Shown here one piece after another: positions 1 to 8,618 of a stretch of DNA of 32,113 bases. Origin of the DNA: Candidatus Heimdallarchaeota archaeon LC_3. GTDB lineage: Archaea > Asgardarchaeota > Heimdallarchaeia > Hodarchaeales > LC-3. The DNA is taken from assembly GCA_001940645.1 (NCBI GenBank), contig MDVS01000003.1, positions 1-32,113 on the forward strand. Reading direction: 5' to 3'. Made by a program: the position numbers and the translations under genes. Position 1 is the first letter of the stretch. The number at the start of each line of letters is the position of its first letter. The notes below the pieces were generated by a model. The model worked only from the letters and a program-made list of their open reading frames with translations, did not search any database and had not been told where the DNA came from.

Positions 1-2233
1 GGACTGTTCCGCGAACCTTAGTTATTACATTTGTTTTGATTGCATTATATTCTTCACTTGTTGGTTTTTTTCCATTTGATGTTTCAAACTTTTGTACTTC
101 GAAATCAATGGCTGTATTGAAAAAGAATGCGAGTAAAATTGGTGCAGGTCCGTTAATTGTCATTGATACTGAAGTATTGGAATCTAATAGATCAAAATCA
201 CGATAAAGCTTTTTCATATCTTCTAATGTACAAATCGAGACTCCACTTTCGCCAATCTTTCCATAAATATCAGGTCGTTTATCTGGATCTTGACCATATA
301 ACGTCACTGAATCAAATGCAGTTGAAAGTCTTTTTGCTTGATCATTTCGCGTCAGAAGATGAAAACGTTTATTTGTTCTCTCAGGTGGGCCTTCCCCAGC
401 AAATTGTCTTTTCGGATCCTCATCTGTACGTTTAAAAGGAAAAACTCCCGCAGTAAATGGAAATACTCCTGGAAGGTTTTCTAGCATAAGAAATTTTAAA
501 ATTTCTGCTTGATTTTCTAATTTAGGTAAAGAAATTTTTGGTATTAGGGAACCAGATAATGTTCTATATTTATTACTTACTTTCACCTCTTTATTCCTTA
601 CCTTATAGGTAACAAATTCATTTTGGTAATTACTCTTCGTTTTTGTCCAAGATTCGAGTTGTTGTAAGATTTCTAAAGGAATTTCTTTTTTTAATTTAGC
701 TATTGACTTATCTAGTTTTTCTAAAATTTCTTTTTTTTCCTTCTCTTCTGCTAAGAATGATTTTGCTTCTGTTAAATTGCTTATTTTTTGAATTATTGTA
801 CTAAATTGATCTATTTCATTCTTGTATTCTCTTACAGTCTGAGTTATTTCACTAAGGTATCGAACTCTTTCTGGTGGTATAATTTGAGATATTTTTTGAG
901 TCATTCTTGATTTTGAAATACTTTTAATTTGACTTTCTAAGTTTACGTCAATTTTCTCATTTATTTTTTCAATTAAATAAGAATATAAGGTGTTAATTCC
1001 ACTATCATTAAAATTACTTGCTATTGTTCCAAAAACTGGTATTTCATCATCTTTAACATCATAACTGATATCATGCGACCTTCTAAATTGCTTTTTTACA
1101 TCTCTGAATGCATCTTCTGCTCCACGACGATCAAACTTATTAATAATTACTACACTAGCAGAGTCTATCATCTCAATTTTCTCTAATTGGGTAGCTGCTC
1201 CAAATTCAGGCGTCATAACATACATAGCAAGGTCAGTTATATCAACTATAGCAGAATCTCCTTGCCCTATTCCTGAAGTCTCTACAATAATAACATCAAA
1301 ACCAGCAGACTTTAGAATCTCTAAAGCATCTGGTATTGTTTTAGATAATTCTGTCTGACTTCCTCGTGTTGCAAAAGACCGCATATATACTCTAGGGTTT
1401 GAAATCGCATTCATTCGTATACGATCACCTAGAAGGGCACCTCCTGTTTTTTTCTTAGAAGGATCTACTGACAAAATACCTACTGTTATATCAGGAAAAT
1501 CCTTGAGAAATCTCAATGTTATTTCATCTGTCAGGGAACTTTTTCCGGCGCCTCCAGTCCCGGTTATTCCTATAATAGGTAATTTAAGTCTTTTAGAATT
1601 TTTTCTTGTTTCTAATAATCTTCTTATTTCATTTTTTTGATTTTCAGTTCCATTTTCTAAGGCTGTGATATAATGTGCAATAAGAAGGGGGTTATTTGTA
1701 TTTTCTAACATAGGCAAAGTTTTTCTTGTATCAAAGGCTGCAGGATCAAAATCAGCTAATTTGAGTATATGGTTTATCATTCCTTGCAGTCCCATGGTAG
1801 TTCCATCTTCTGGAGAGAAAATTTTTGCTATCCCATAGGATTCCAATTCTTTAATTTCTTCAGGAATAATTACTCCTCCGCCACCACCAAAAATTTTAAT
1901 ATGAGAAGCATTTTTCTCTTTCAGCATGTCAAACATGTATTTAAAATATTCGATATGTCCTCCCTGATAACTAGAAACAGCTATTCCTTGAGCATCTTCC
2001 TCTATTGAGGCATTTACTATTTCTGCAACCGATCTGTTGTGTCCTAGATGTATTACTTCACAACCATCCTTTTGTAACAATCTACGGATCATGTTGATAC
2101 TAGCGTCGTGACCGTCAAATAACGAAGTAGCTGTTACAAATCTTATCTTATATTTTGGTATATAAGGTTTAATTTCGTTGTGAACAACTTTTTCTTGAGA
2201 ATTGGAATCTTCTACACTCACTGAAATAGTCAT
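1..2233 (-). CDS. icmF: Fused isobutyryl-CoA mutase (IcmF), C-terminus cut by window edge
   Basis: The minus strand reads without a stop from ATG at 2233 to the left edge, giving 744 codons; I checked the frame line by line. The order is that of IcmF: an N-terminal cobalamin-binding domain with DGHDAS near residues 40-45 (His is the cobalt ligand) and HLGHNRSV after it, a MeaB/ArgK-type G-protein chaperone with the P-loop GITGTGGAGKSS near residue 220, a linker, then the start of the mutase barrel (GVFPF, RTDEDPKRQFAGEG, YGQDPDKRPDIYGKIGESGVS). IcmF interconverts isobutyryl-CoA and butyryl-CoA using adenosylcobalamin, and the GTPase domain protects and reloads the cofactor. Family members are about 1,100 residues, so roughly a third is outside the window. 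GTGATGATT just before ATG is a good ribosome binding site. A close relative acting on another acyl-CoA cannot be excluded. Confidence 0.93.
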   Translation of the reverse strand, partial: MTISVSVEDSNSQEKVVHNEIKPYIPKYKIRFVTATSLFDGHDASINMIRRLLQKDGCEVIHLGHNRSVAEIVNASIEEDAQGIAVSSYQGGHIEYFKYMFDMLKEKNASHIKIFGGGGGVIIPEEIKELESYGIAKIFSPEDGTTMGLQGMINHILKLADFDPAAFDTRKTLPMLENTNNPLLIAHYITALENGTENQKNEIRRLLETRKNSKRLKLPIIGITGTGGAGKSSLTDEITLRFLKDFPDITVGILSVDPSKKKTGGALLGDRIRMNAISNPRVYMRSFATRGSQTELSKTIPDALEILKSAGFDVIIVETSGIGQGDSAIVDITDLAMYVMTPEFGAATQLEKIEMIDSASVVIINKFDRRGAEDAFRDVKKQFRRSHDISYDVKDDEIPVFGTIASNFNDSGINTLYSYLIEKINEKIDVNLESQIKSISKSRMTQKISQIIPPERVRYLSEITQTVREYKNEIDQFSTIIQKISNLTEAKSFLAEEKEKKEILEKLDKSIAKLKKEIPLEILQQLESWTKTKSNYQNEFVTYKVRNKEVKVSNKYRTLSGSLIPKISLPKLENQAEILKFLMLENLPGVFPFTAGVFPFKRTDEDPKRQFAGEGPPERTNKRFHLLTRNDQAKRLSTAFDSVTLYGQDPDKRPDIYGKIGESGVSICTLEDMKKLYRDFDLLDSNTSVSMTINGPAPILLAFFFNTAIDFEVQKFETSNGKKPTSEEYNAIKTNVITKVRGTV

Positions 2234-2353
2234 AATCATCACTAACTTTTATAGATAAAATATAGCAATTATTCTTATAATTTTATTGTTTCATTTATTT
2301 TTTAAGGATATATATACTAATTATTATTGATTAATAAACATCCAGTGAATTAT

Positions 2354-2734
2354 ATGTCCTTAGATAAATTTCTTAAAAAAAGTAAATCATCCAAAAAAAC
2401 AGAACCTCTGTTAGATAATAAACCTGAAACAGAGGAAACTAAAATTATCGATGAGAGCAATAAACAAATTAAAGAAGATGCAATTAGTCAGGAACCAAAA
2501 AATCAAAGTATTAATCAAGAAAATGTGACTATTTCCTATGACGATTTACTTACGGTAATTAAACAAATTCCATCATATAGTGATTATTTAACTGAAGCTA
2601 TCTGGATCCTCGAAGATGGCACTCTTGAAAATATAGAAGAATATTTGAGTAAACACTACGAATTGTCTATGGTTTTTATTAAAGTTCTTCTAAAAGAGGC
2701 TAAGAAAATACTTTCTGAAAAAAATAGTCTCTAA
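2354..2734 (+). CDS. Small charged hypothetical protein
   Basis: A 126-residue protein if started at ATG 2354; an in-frame TTG at 2327 would add nine residues. I do not recognise a family. The first 60 residues are rich in Lys, Glu, Asn and Gln and look disordered. The C-terminal half (from about YDDLLTVIKQIPSYSDYL) is predicted by eye to be helical, with a regular hydrophobic pattern, and ends in a Lys-rich helix. No membrane segment or Cys is present. It is divergent from the icmF gene with about 120 bases between the two starts, so the promoters share that gap. Coding is supported by the composition and the clean frame only. Confidence 0.6.
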   Translation: MSLDKFLKKSKSSKKTEPLLDNKPETEETKIIDESNKQIKEDAISQEPKNQSINQENVTISYDDLLTVIKQIPSYSDYLTEAIWILEDGTLENIEEYLSKHYELSMVFIKVLLKEAKKILSEKNSL

Positions 2735-2772
2735 ATTTATTATTTAAGATAATGTGCAACAATCATTCCGTA

Positions 2773-3564
2773 TTAATCTGGGATTTCACTACATATTACA
2801 GTTGATTTCATTTCAATCTGATCAAGTAATGATTGCAATATAACAAATCCTGTAAATCCACATGATAATGCTTCATTTACAATATTTGCAGCTTTATTTA
2901 TAAGAAAATTTTTTTCTTGCATAAGAATCCATTTTTCTATAAATAAGTCAAATTCAATTCCTTTATCTGAAAATAAATATGGCCCATTTGTTTTGTGTGT
3001 ATGAGATAAGTCTCCACTTACTAAAAAAAATATTTTTTTAAAACTATTAGTTAAATAATTAGATATTAATATTCCTACTTGTTGTAATTCAGGAATCATA
3101 TTCATAGGATTATCAAATCGTCTAGTTGGAATTGTAAAAATAACATATTCAACATTCAATTCTTTAAGAAACCATAATGGAACCACTTCACCCCATTTTA
3201 ATGAAATAGGTTTCTTTTCACTATATGCTATAATTGAATCAATTTTAACATCGTTGATATCTAAATATTTGTACAAATTATATGAAAATTCAGAAGAAAT
3301 TTTGATCTGAGCAGTATACTTCTGATATTTATCATCCCATTCAGCAGATCCAATTCCAAATTCATTAAGATATATTCCATAACTTTTAGAGAGTTGTATT
3401 CCGTGAGGTGTTGTTAAAAAAATAATTTCAGGCTTTTATTTATCTATTATTTGAACAAGTGATTTCATTGCTTGATTCAGACTGCTAGAACCTGGAAATA
3501 AAGAAAATTCAGAACGATCTAATATTAATGATCCGTGTGGAACTATTCCTGCACCAACAATCAT
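2773..3564 (-). pseudogene. LigB-type class III extradiol dioxygenase-like gene interrupted by one in-frame TAA
   Basis: Reading from ATG 3564 gives an N-terminus with VPHGSLILD, then a TAA codon at 3438-3436 (codon 43). The same frame continues without any shift through TPHGIQLSKSYGIYLNEFG and SGDLSHTHKTNGPY to a TAA at 2773. These are the His-containing landmarks of the LigB/MEMO-like class III extradiol dioxygenase superfamily, where His residues bind non-haem iron. Total length is about 263 codons, normal for the family. The stop sits in the variable linker between the first helix and the TPHG strand, so one base change (for example from AAA, GAA or CAA) explains it. The downstream part could be translated alone from TTG 3276, but would lack the first metal-binding strand. 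The substrate of this archaeal branch is unknown to me. Confidence 0.75.
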
Positions 3565-3613
3565 TTAATCATCGAAAATTGTTTTAGATACTTGTGCGAG
3601 TTATCTCGTTTAA

Positions 3614-4687
3614 CTATTCAGAGGTTTGAAGAATAGCACTTTCTGAATCGGAGGAAGTCTTTTCACTTTTAATATCCTTCTCTTTTAATACTTCTTGAAT
3701 AATATCAATAAATTCTGGTTTTTGTTTAACTATGACAATACTGGCATGTTTTAAGCGATAATTAATGGCAAAAGTCGGTATTTCTTCAAGCCATAGATAA
3801 GTTCGTTTTTCAGGAGTAGAATATTGACCCAACGTTTGAAGATCTTCTTCTGATACAGTATTTGCTAAATAAAGTATACTGTACGGTGATTCCTCCGACC
3901 AATTATATACGATACCTCCAATATCTGTTAAAGACCGCACAGGGATACAAAAAAAGTTCATTCCTAGAGCTTTATTGAAAATAATATCATACATTATACT
4001 ATCTTCACAGTAGACAATCAAAAATCTTCGTTTTTTTGGAAGAGCTTTACTTAAATCATCAATACTTTTATTAAAGGATTCATTTATCTCTGATTCTAAT
4101 ATGGGATCTGTTATAAGTCGAGAAACCATAACATGTAATTTTTGAACTTTGTCTATTGTTTTTACTATCTCATTTTGAGGTGAATTAATGAACAAAGATG
4201 TAATTTTCCATTGAAGAATTTCAGGAGAAATTTGTTTCCTAATTACTTTGTCAAATAATTCTGTGATCAATCCTCGTTTTGCTTCTTCATATACCTCTTT
4301 ATCTGCCCAAATAAATTCGATTTGTTTAGTAAAATTTTCTACGATGGTATCCCATTGAAAGTTAGGACGATCAAGATATTTCTGGTAATTATCAACGAAT
4401 TTTTTTCCGATGAAAGTTAAGAGTTGATCAATGATTTTTTGCTCAGCTCCTGTGATAGACATGATCGCTACGATAATAATATCGGAAACTGAGACTAAAT
4501 GTATTTGATCTTCGGACATTGCTAAATATTCAATCTGCACTTTAGCCATAGAGTCTGTAAAATTTTGTAAGGCAGCGATAAAGCCAGCAAACAATGTTTC
4601 ATCAATATCGTAATCCGAAAAGGAGGCTTTATAATGAAAACGGCAGAGTCCAGCCTTTGAAATAACGTACAGCTCTTTTATAATCAT
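3614..4687 (-). CDS. Protein with longin-like N-terminal domain and unknown C-terminal region
   Basis: A 357-residue protein. Residues 1-105 follow the longin/roadblock-type pattern: a beta strand with MIIKELYVISKAGLCRFHY, an exposed turn, a helix LFAGFIAALQNFTDSM, then strands ending in VSVSDIIIVAIMS and a long amphipathic helix. This pattern is shared with sigma/mu subunits of adaptor complexes and with many Asgard longin proteins that partner small GTPases. Residues 110-215 look helical. Residues 218-340 look like an alpha/beta unit with two strand-rich halves (RRFLIVYCED, ASIVIVKQKPEF) that I do not recognise. The tail is Ser/Glu-rich. No membrane segment is evident. The longin call rests on pattern recognition, without an alignment; a role in GTPase signalling is inference. 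Confidence 0.6.
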   Translation of the reverse strand: MIIKELYVISKAGLCRFHYKASFSDYDIDETLFAGFIAALQNFTDSMAKVQIEYLAMSEDQIHLVSVSDIIIVAIMSITGAEQKIIDQLLTFIGKKFVDNYQKYLDRPNFQWDTIVENFTKQIEFIWADKEVYEEAKRGLITELFDKVIRKQISPEILQWKITSLFINSPQNEIVKTIDKVQKLHVMVSRLITDPILESEINESFNKSIDDLSKALPKKRRFLIVYCEDSIMYDIIFNKALGMNFFCIPVRSLTDIGGIVYNWSEESPYSILYLANTVSEEDLQTLGQYSTPEKRTYLWLEEIPTFAINYRLKHASIVIVKQKPEFIDIIQEVLKEKDIKSEKTSSDSESAILQTSE

Positions 4688-4870
4688 TATAATGACCCAA
4701 AATCTATGATAATCAAAAATATCTTCTTTTAGATTTTTTTTTTTGTGCTAATTTATTATTTGTTGGATAGTTTAAAAAATTAATTTTAACTTACTTATTT
4801 TTTCGAAGTAAAAAATTTTATAAGAATGAGTAAAATCAAAGTATAAATCCAATTAAAAAGGTGAAAATTT

Positions 4871-5497
4871 ATGAAAATAACTACTTCTGCGTTTAAACAC
4901 ATGGAACGAATTCCCGGAAAATATTGTTTCGGAGATTTAGATGAAAATAAGAATTTTAAAATGAGTGATAACATAAATCCAGATTTCTCTTGGAGTGAAG
5001 TTCCTGAAGGAACAAAATCATTTGTCTTATTGTGCGTAGATGATAAAGTTCCGAGTAAACCTGATAATGTTAACAAAGAAGGGCTTACAGTTTCTAAAGA
5101 TTTAACTAGAGTTGATTTTTATCATTGGGTATTAGTAGACATTCCTGCGAGTTTGGAAGGGGTTATAGAGGGAGAATTTTCAAATGGAATTACTGCACGA
5201 GGAAAGCAGGATAAAAATTCAGCTCATGGAACTAGACAGGGTTTAAATAATTATACTGATTGGTTTAAGGGTGACAAGGATATGGAAGGTGAGTACTATG
5301 GCTTTGACGGTAGTTGTCCACCTTGGAATGACGAATTAATTCACGAATATCACTTTAATTTATATGCCCTTGATGTTGAAAAGTTAGATTTACCAGAAAA
5401 GTTTGGTGGCTCAGATGTTCTTGATGCTATGAAAGGACACATTCTTGATCAAGCAAAAGTTACTGGAACTTATACTTTAAACAAAGATTTGTATTAA
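4871..5497 (+). CDS. YbhB/YbcL family Raf-kinase-inhibitor-like protein (PEBP fold)
   Basis: A 208-residue protein with the PEBP landmarks in order: NPDFSWSEVPEGTKSFVLLCVDD (the anion-pocket strand), DFYHWVLVDIP with the conserved His-Trp, GITARGKQ and a TRQGLNNY stretch, YYGFDGSCPPWND (equivalent of the GPCPP motif), and HEYHFNLYALD. Bacterial and archaeal members are usually 150-200 residues, so this is full length. The family binds phosphate-type ligands, but the physiological role in prokaryotes is unsettled. AAAGGTG nine bases before ATG is a good ribosome binding site. It is divergent from the longin-like gene with a 183-base gap that contains an 11-T run at about 4734-4744. Confidence 0.9.
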   Translation: MKITTSAFKHMERIPGKYCFGDLDENKNFKMSDNINPDFSWSEVPEGTKSFVLLCVDDKVPSKPDNVNKEGLTVSKDLTRVDFYHWVLVDIPASLEGVIEGEFSNGITARGKQDKNSAHGTRQGLNNYTDWFKGDKDMEGEYYGFDGSCPPWNDELIHEYHFNLYALDVEKLDLPEKFGGSDVLDAMKGHILDQAKVTGTYTLNKDLY

Positions 5498-5602
5498 TTT
5501 TTTCTCTTTGAAATTTGGGTCCTTTTAAACACTCTAGCATTCTCATTTTCATGTTGGTCTCACTCAGGGACTAGGTTGAATATGAAAAGGATAAAAATTT
5601 GA

Positions 5603-5815
5603 ATGAACCAACTATCTCTAAATGTAAAAAAATTTGATTTATTTCAAAAAATTTTAGTTTTGGATTCTTATTTAGATTATCCTTTAAGTAACGATTCTAT
5701 TTTTTCTCTTATTGGCTGGTTAAAGAGTGAAACGAATGAAATCGTTCGATTAGAACTTATTCACACAATGACCGTACTACTCAAAAGTAGAAATAATAAA
5801 GTTATAGGAAAATAA
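5603..5815 (+). CDS. Short hypothetical protein, HEAT-repeat-like, possibly a truncated gene
   Basis: A 70-residue ORF. It reads as helices, with SIFSLIGWLKSETNEIVRLELIHTMTVLLKS resembling one HEAT/Armadillo repeat (helix, Asp/Asn turn, conserved Arg, helix). A genuine HEAT protein would have many repeats, so this is either a very small protein or the head of a broken gene. A run of eight T follows the stop. The next ORF (5869) is in another frame, and no single-base shift obviously joins the two, because stops lie between them in all three frames. Family membership is tentative. Confidence 0.4.
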   Translation: MNQLSLNVKKFDLFQKILVLDSYLDYPLSNDSIFSLIGWLKSETNEIVRLELIHTMTVLLKSRNNKVIGK

Positions 5816-5823
5816 TTTTTTTT
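5816..5823 (+). terminator. T-run terminator candidate
   Basis: Eight consecutive T residues start immediately after the stop codon of the 70-residue ORF. Archaeal transcription commonly ends at such oligo-T runs. There is no hairpin, and the AT-rich background makes chance runs common. Confidence 0.3.
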
Positions 5824-5868
5824 CCTTATTACCTGAATCTAAATATTTTTAAAATACTAAGGTCTTAA

Positions 5869-6243
5869 GTGCATGGAGTTGTGTCTTTGTATAAAAATGT
5901 AGAAAAATTCATTTCTTTTGAAAGTTCAGTAGCACTAGAATGGCTGATAACTGAAATTCTTAAGAATCCCGATCTTGTTCAAGATGAACGAGATATACTA
6001 GATTGTTTTGTTCCAATAATTAAGTTATTCCTTTCCGAAATCCACCAAAAATTAGAAGATAATGATTTTTCTAAAGAAGAATTATCAGAAATGTATTTTA
6101 AAGAGGCAACTTTAAAAACTAAGCTCAATCATCAATTAAAAGAAAAAATTAATCGTCAAATTAATGAAAGCGAAAAAATTCTTATCGATAAAATTATTGA
6201 TTATTTTGAAAAGCTAATTGTAGAAACTTGGTTTATCTTCTAA
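5869..6243 (+). CDS. Hypothetical helical protein
   Basis: An ORF of 124 residues from GTG 5869; a second GTG at 5881 is equally possible, and a stop codon lies directly upstream of the first. The sequence is entirely helical in character, with acidic/basic heptad-like stretches (KEELSEMYFKEATLKTKLN, KEKINRQINESEKILIDK) suggesting a coiled coil. There is no Cys-rich motif or membrane segment. It may be the tail of a gene whose head is the 70-residue ORF before it, or an independent small protein. The stop lies 18 bases from the end of the convergent antiporter pseudogene. I do not recognise a family. Confidence 0.45.
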   Translation: MHGVVSLYKNVEKFISFESSVALEWLITEILKNPDLVQDERDILDCFVPIIKLFLSEIHQKLEDNDFSKEELSEMYFKEATLKTKLNHQLKEKINRQINESEKILIDKIIDYFEKLIVETWFIF

Positions 6244-6261
6244 TATTAAAAACTTCAAATA

Positions 6262-7186
6262 TTATTTTGAAAGCTCACCAGATTCACCTGCATTAAGTAT
6301 AGCTCTTTTAACGAGAATGGGGCCAATTATTTGACTTATTCGAACAGCCCCAGTTACAATATTTAATAATAACAAAGCTTCATCATTTCTTCAAACAGAA
6401 ATCAAGGCATTACTTGCTAATGCAATCAATCCAATTGTTACACCTGCTTGGGGAATCAGTGTTAGTGGAAGATTCTTAGATACTTCTTTTGGAAATTTTC
6501 CTATCTTAGCTGCAGACATAACTCCCAAATCCTTTCCTATGGCTCTGAAAATTAAATAGATCAAAATAATTATTAATTCACTTGAGAAAATTATATCTAA
6601 TTTCATGGTTAGTCCAATGAAGATAAAAAATAATATAATTATTAGTGTCATTACATATTCTAAATACACTATATGTTCATGAAGTGCTTTATTATTCCCT
6701 TCTTGAGCTTTCGATATAATTCTAGAGAAGTTAATTGCAATGTTAACAAAAATTATTCCTAAAATGTCATCAAACGCAATCGCAAACAGTAATGTCTGAC
6801 TAAGATCTCCTTTCGTTTTGTATTCACCAATAACCTGCGAAGTGGATGCTGGGTCGGTAGCTATTGCGATACTACCTAGAATCAAGGCTAAACCAAAATT
6901 ATTTGGATTAGGAAAAAATATTGCAAGAACTAAAAAAGAACCAATGGTAAAAAGAAAAAATGCTCCAAAGGTTCTCCGAATAATATAAACCCTAAGAATT
7001 TACCTTTTTTTTTCAATAAATGTAAATCAAAATCCTAGAATATCTGTGTCTAAATTAAACTGAAAAATTTGAATACTAAGTGAATCCATTAATTGAAGAA
7101 CAACTCCTCCTAATATTAATCCTATAAAAAAAGGTATATTAAGGTAATAGGAGATGATTAAATGAATTAAAAATATCCTGCATCAT
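6262..7186 (-). pseudogene. Decayed CPA2-type cation/proton antiporter (paralogue of the intact gene at 7285)
   Basis: The remnant can be followed against the intact neighbour. IPFFIGLILGG matches IPAVLGLIVGG; an in-frame TGA follows ILGF and a frameshift occurs near 7005-7015. The next segment restores LGSIAIATDPASTSQVIGEY, AFDDILGIIF and, after a gap of roughly 90 residues, FFIFIGLTMKLD. It continues to LIPQAGVTIGLIALASN, hits a TGA at 6393-6391, then reads QIIGPILVKRAILNAGES to TAA at 6262. The N-terminal helix is also largely missing. Multiple stops, a frameshift and internal deletions make this real decay and not a sequencing error. The remnant keeps the transport-core signature ATDPAS and the ion-site Asp pair of AFDD. 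It is transcribed away from the intact copy, so the two form an inverted pair. Confidence 0.9.
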
Positions 7187-7284
7187 TGAATTAATAAATA
7201 GTGAGTATTTTATTCTAAATTAAGATATATAAATTGATAAAATTTCACCATTACTTTTCTAATTTTGCTTAAATGTGATAAAAA

Positions 7285-8589
7285 ATGGCTGAAAATGTTT
7301 TCTTGAATGATATAGGATTACTAATTTTCGAAATTGCATTTTTAATTGCATTTAGCCTTATTATTGTTTACGTGATGAAAAAATTTGGTATACCTGCTGT
7401 TCTTGGATTGATAGTTGGAGGGTTACTTTTAGGTATTTTAACTGAATTTCAAGTTTTTTCTTTTTCCAATGACTTCACTCAAATGAAATTTCTCATTACT
7501 GAATTAGCATTAGCTTGGATTGGATTCGACATAGGAAATGAACTTAACCTTGGTCTTTTAAAAGAAAAAGGTAAAGATTATGGCTTGATTCTTATCGGAG
7601 AAGCATTTGGAGCATATATTATCGTATTTGTAAGTATAATTATTTTAACAGGAAATTTATTTGTTGCACTAATTTTAGCAAGTATTGGTATGGCAACAGC
7701 TCCAGCTAGTACCAGCCAAATTTTGGGAGAATATAAAGCTAAAGGAGAACTATCTCAGACAATTTTATTTGTTTTGGCGTTTGATGACTTATTAGCTATT
7801 TTATTTTTTAACATGGCATTATCTTTTATTTCGGTTCAAAATATAATCGGACTGGACCTAATAATATTTATGTTTTCCGGTTTCATAGAACAAATTCTTC
7901 TTTCCATAGTGTTAGGACTTGGAGGAGCTTTATTATTAGCTTGGTTACGCAGTTTGAAAATAGTTGAAGATGATAAAAGCTTTGAATGGCTAATTGCCAT
8001 TGGCTTTGCTATTTTAGGTCTCACCCTCTGGATTGGAGGATCTGTTATCTTAACTATGTTCCTGTTTGGAGTAGCAACTAAATATGAAGTAGATCGAAAA
8101 TTACTCAAAAAGGATCAAATTTTACAAGCTGAAGCGATGATGATACCAATAGTATTGCTTTTTTTCATCTTAGTTGGCTTAGAAATGGATCTTATATTCG
8201 TTTATGATGAAATAGTTAAACTTTTTAGCAACATTGACATCACTACCATTGGAACAAATTTAATAATAATTACCTTAGTTTATTTCATCGCAAGGGCTAT
8301 TGGAAAAATAGGAGGAACTTTTATCATGGGAATTAAAACAAATTTATCACCTAATGTAAAAAATAACTTACCATTAAGTTTTATTACCCAAGCTGGTGTT
8401 GCAATAGGGTTAGCAGGACTAGCTTTTAACGAATTAAGTGTTGACTATCCATACGAGGCTAATTTAATCCTGATAGTTGTAACAATCTCTGTTATAATTG
8501 CTGAAATTATTGGTCCATTATTAGTAAAAAGAGCAATATTTCGTGCTGGTGAAGCAAATATTCAGAATAATGGCGAACTACAATCGTAA
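7285..8589 (+). CDS. CPA2 (Kef/NapA-like) cation/proton antiporter
   Basis: A 434-residue integral membrane protein with about 12-13 hydrophobic helices, the usual size for a CPA2 transport domain without a regulatory tail. Landmarks are the first-helix/loop motif MKKFGIPAVLGLIVGGLLLG, the unwound-helix motif ATAPASTSQILGEYKAKGELSQ and the ion-site helix FVLAFDDLLAILFFN with two Asp residues, then FITQAGVAIGLAGLAFN near the end. It should exchange Na+ or K+ for H+ across the cytoplasmic membrane. The intact gene has ATAPAS where its decayed paralogue has ATDPAS, so one acidic residue next to the site differs. There is no C-terminal RCK/TrkA-N domain. It is convergent with the methyltransferase gene, leaving 29 bases between stops. 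Confidence 0.9.
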   Translation: MAENVFLNDIGLLIFEIAFLIAFSLIIVYVMKKFGIPAVLGLIVGGLLLGILTEFQVFSFSNDFTQMKFLITELALAWIGFDIGNELNLGLLKEKGKDYGLILIGEAFGAYIIVFVSIIILTGNLFVALILASIGMATAPASTSQILGEYKAKGELSQTILFVLAFDDLLAILFFNMALSFISVQNIIGLDLIIFMFSGFIEQILLSIVLGLGGALLLAWLRSLKIVEDDKSFEWLIAIGFAILGLTLWIGGSVILTMFLFGVATKYEVDRKLLKKDQILQAEAMMIPIVLLFFILVGLEMDLIFVYDEIVKLFSNIDITTIGTNLIIITLVYFIARAIGKIGGTFIMGIKTNLSPNVKNNLPLSFITQAGVAIGLAGLAFNELSVDYPYEANLILIVVTISVIIAEIIGPLLVKRAIFRAGEANIQNNGELQS

Positions 8590-8618
8590 TTATTAAAAAG
8601 TCTTATCTATTTAATGTA

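Noticed and set aside
157..435. 92-residue plus-strand ORF
   Set aside because: It lies inside the icmF reading frame on the other strand, which is continuous and motif-supported.
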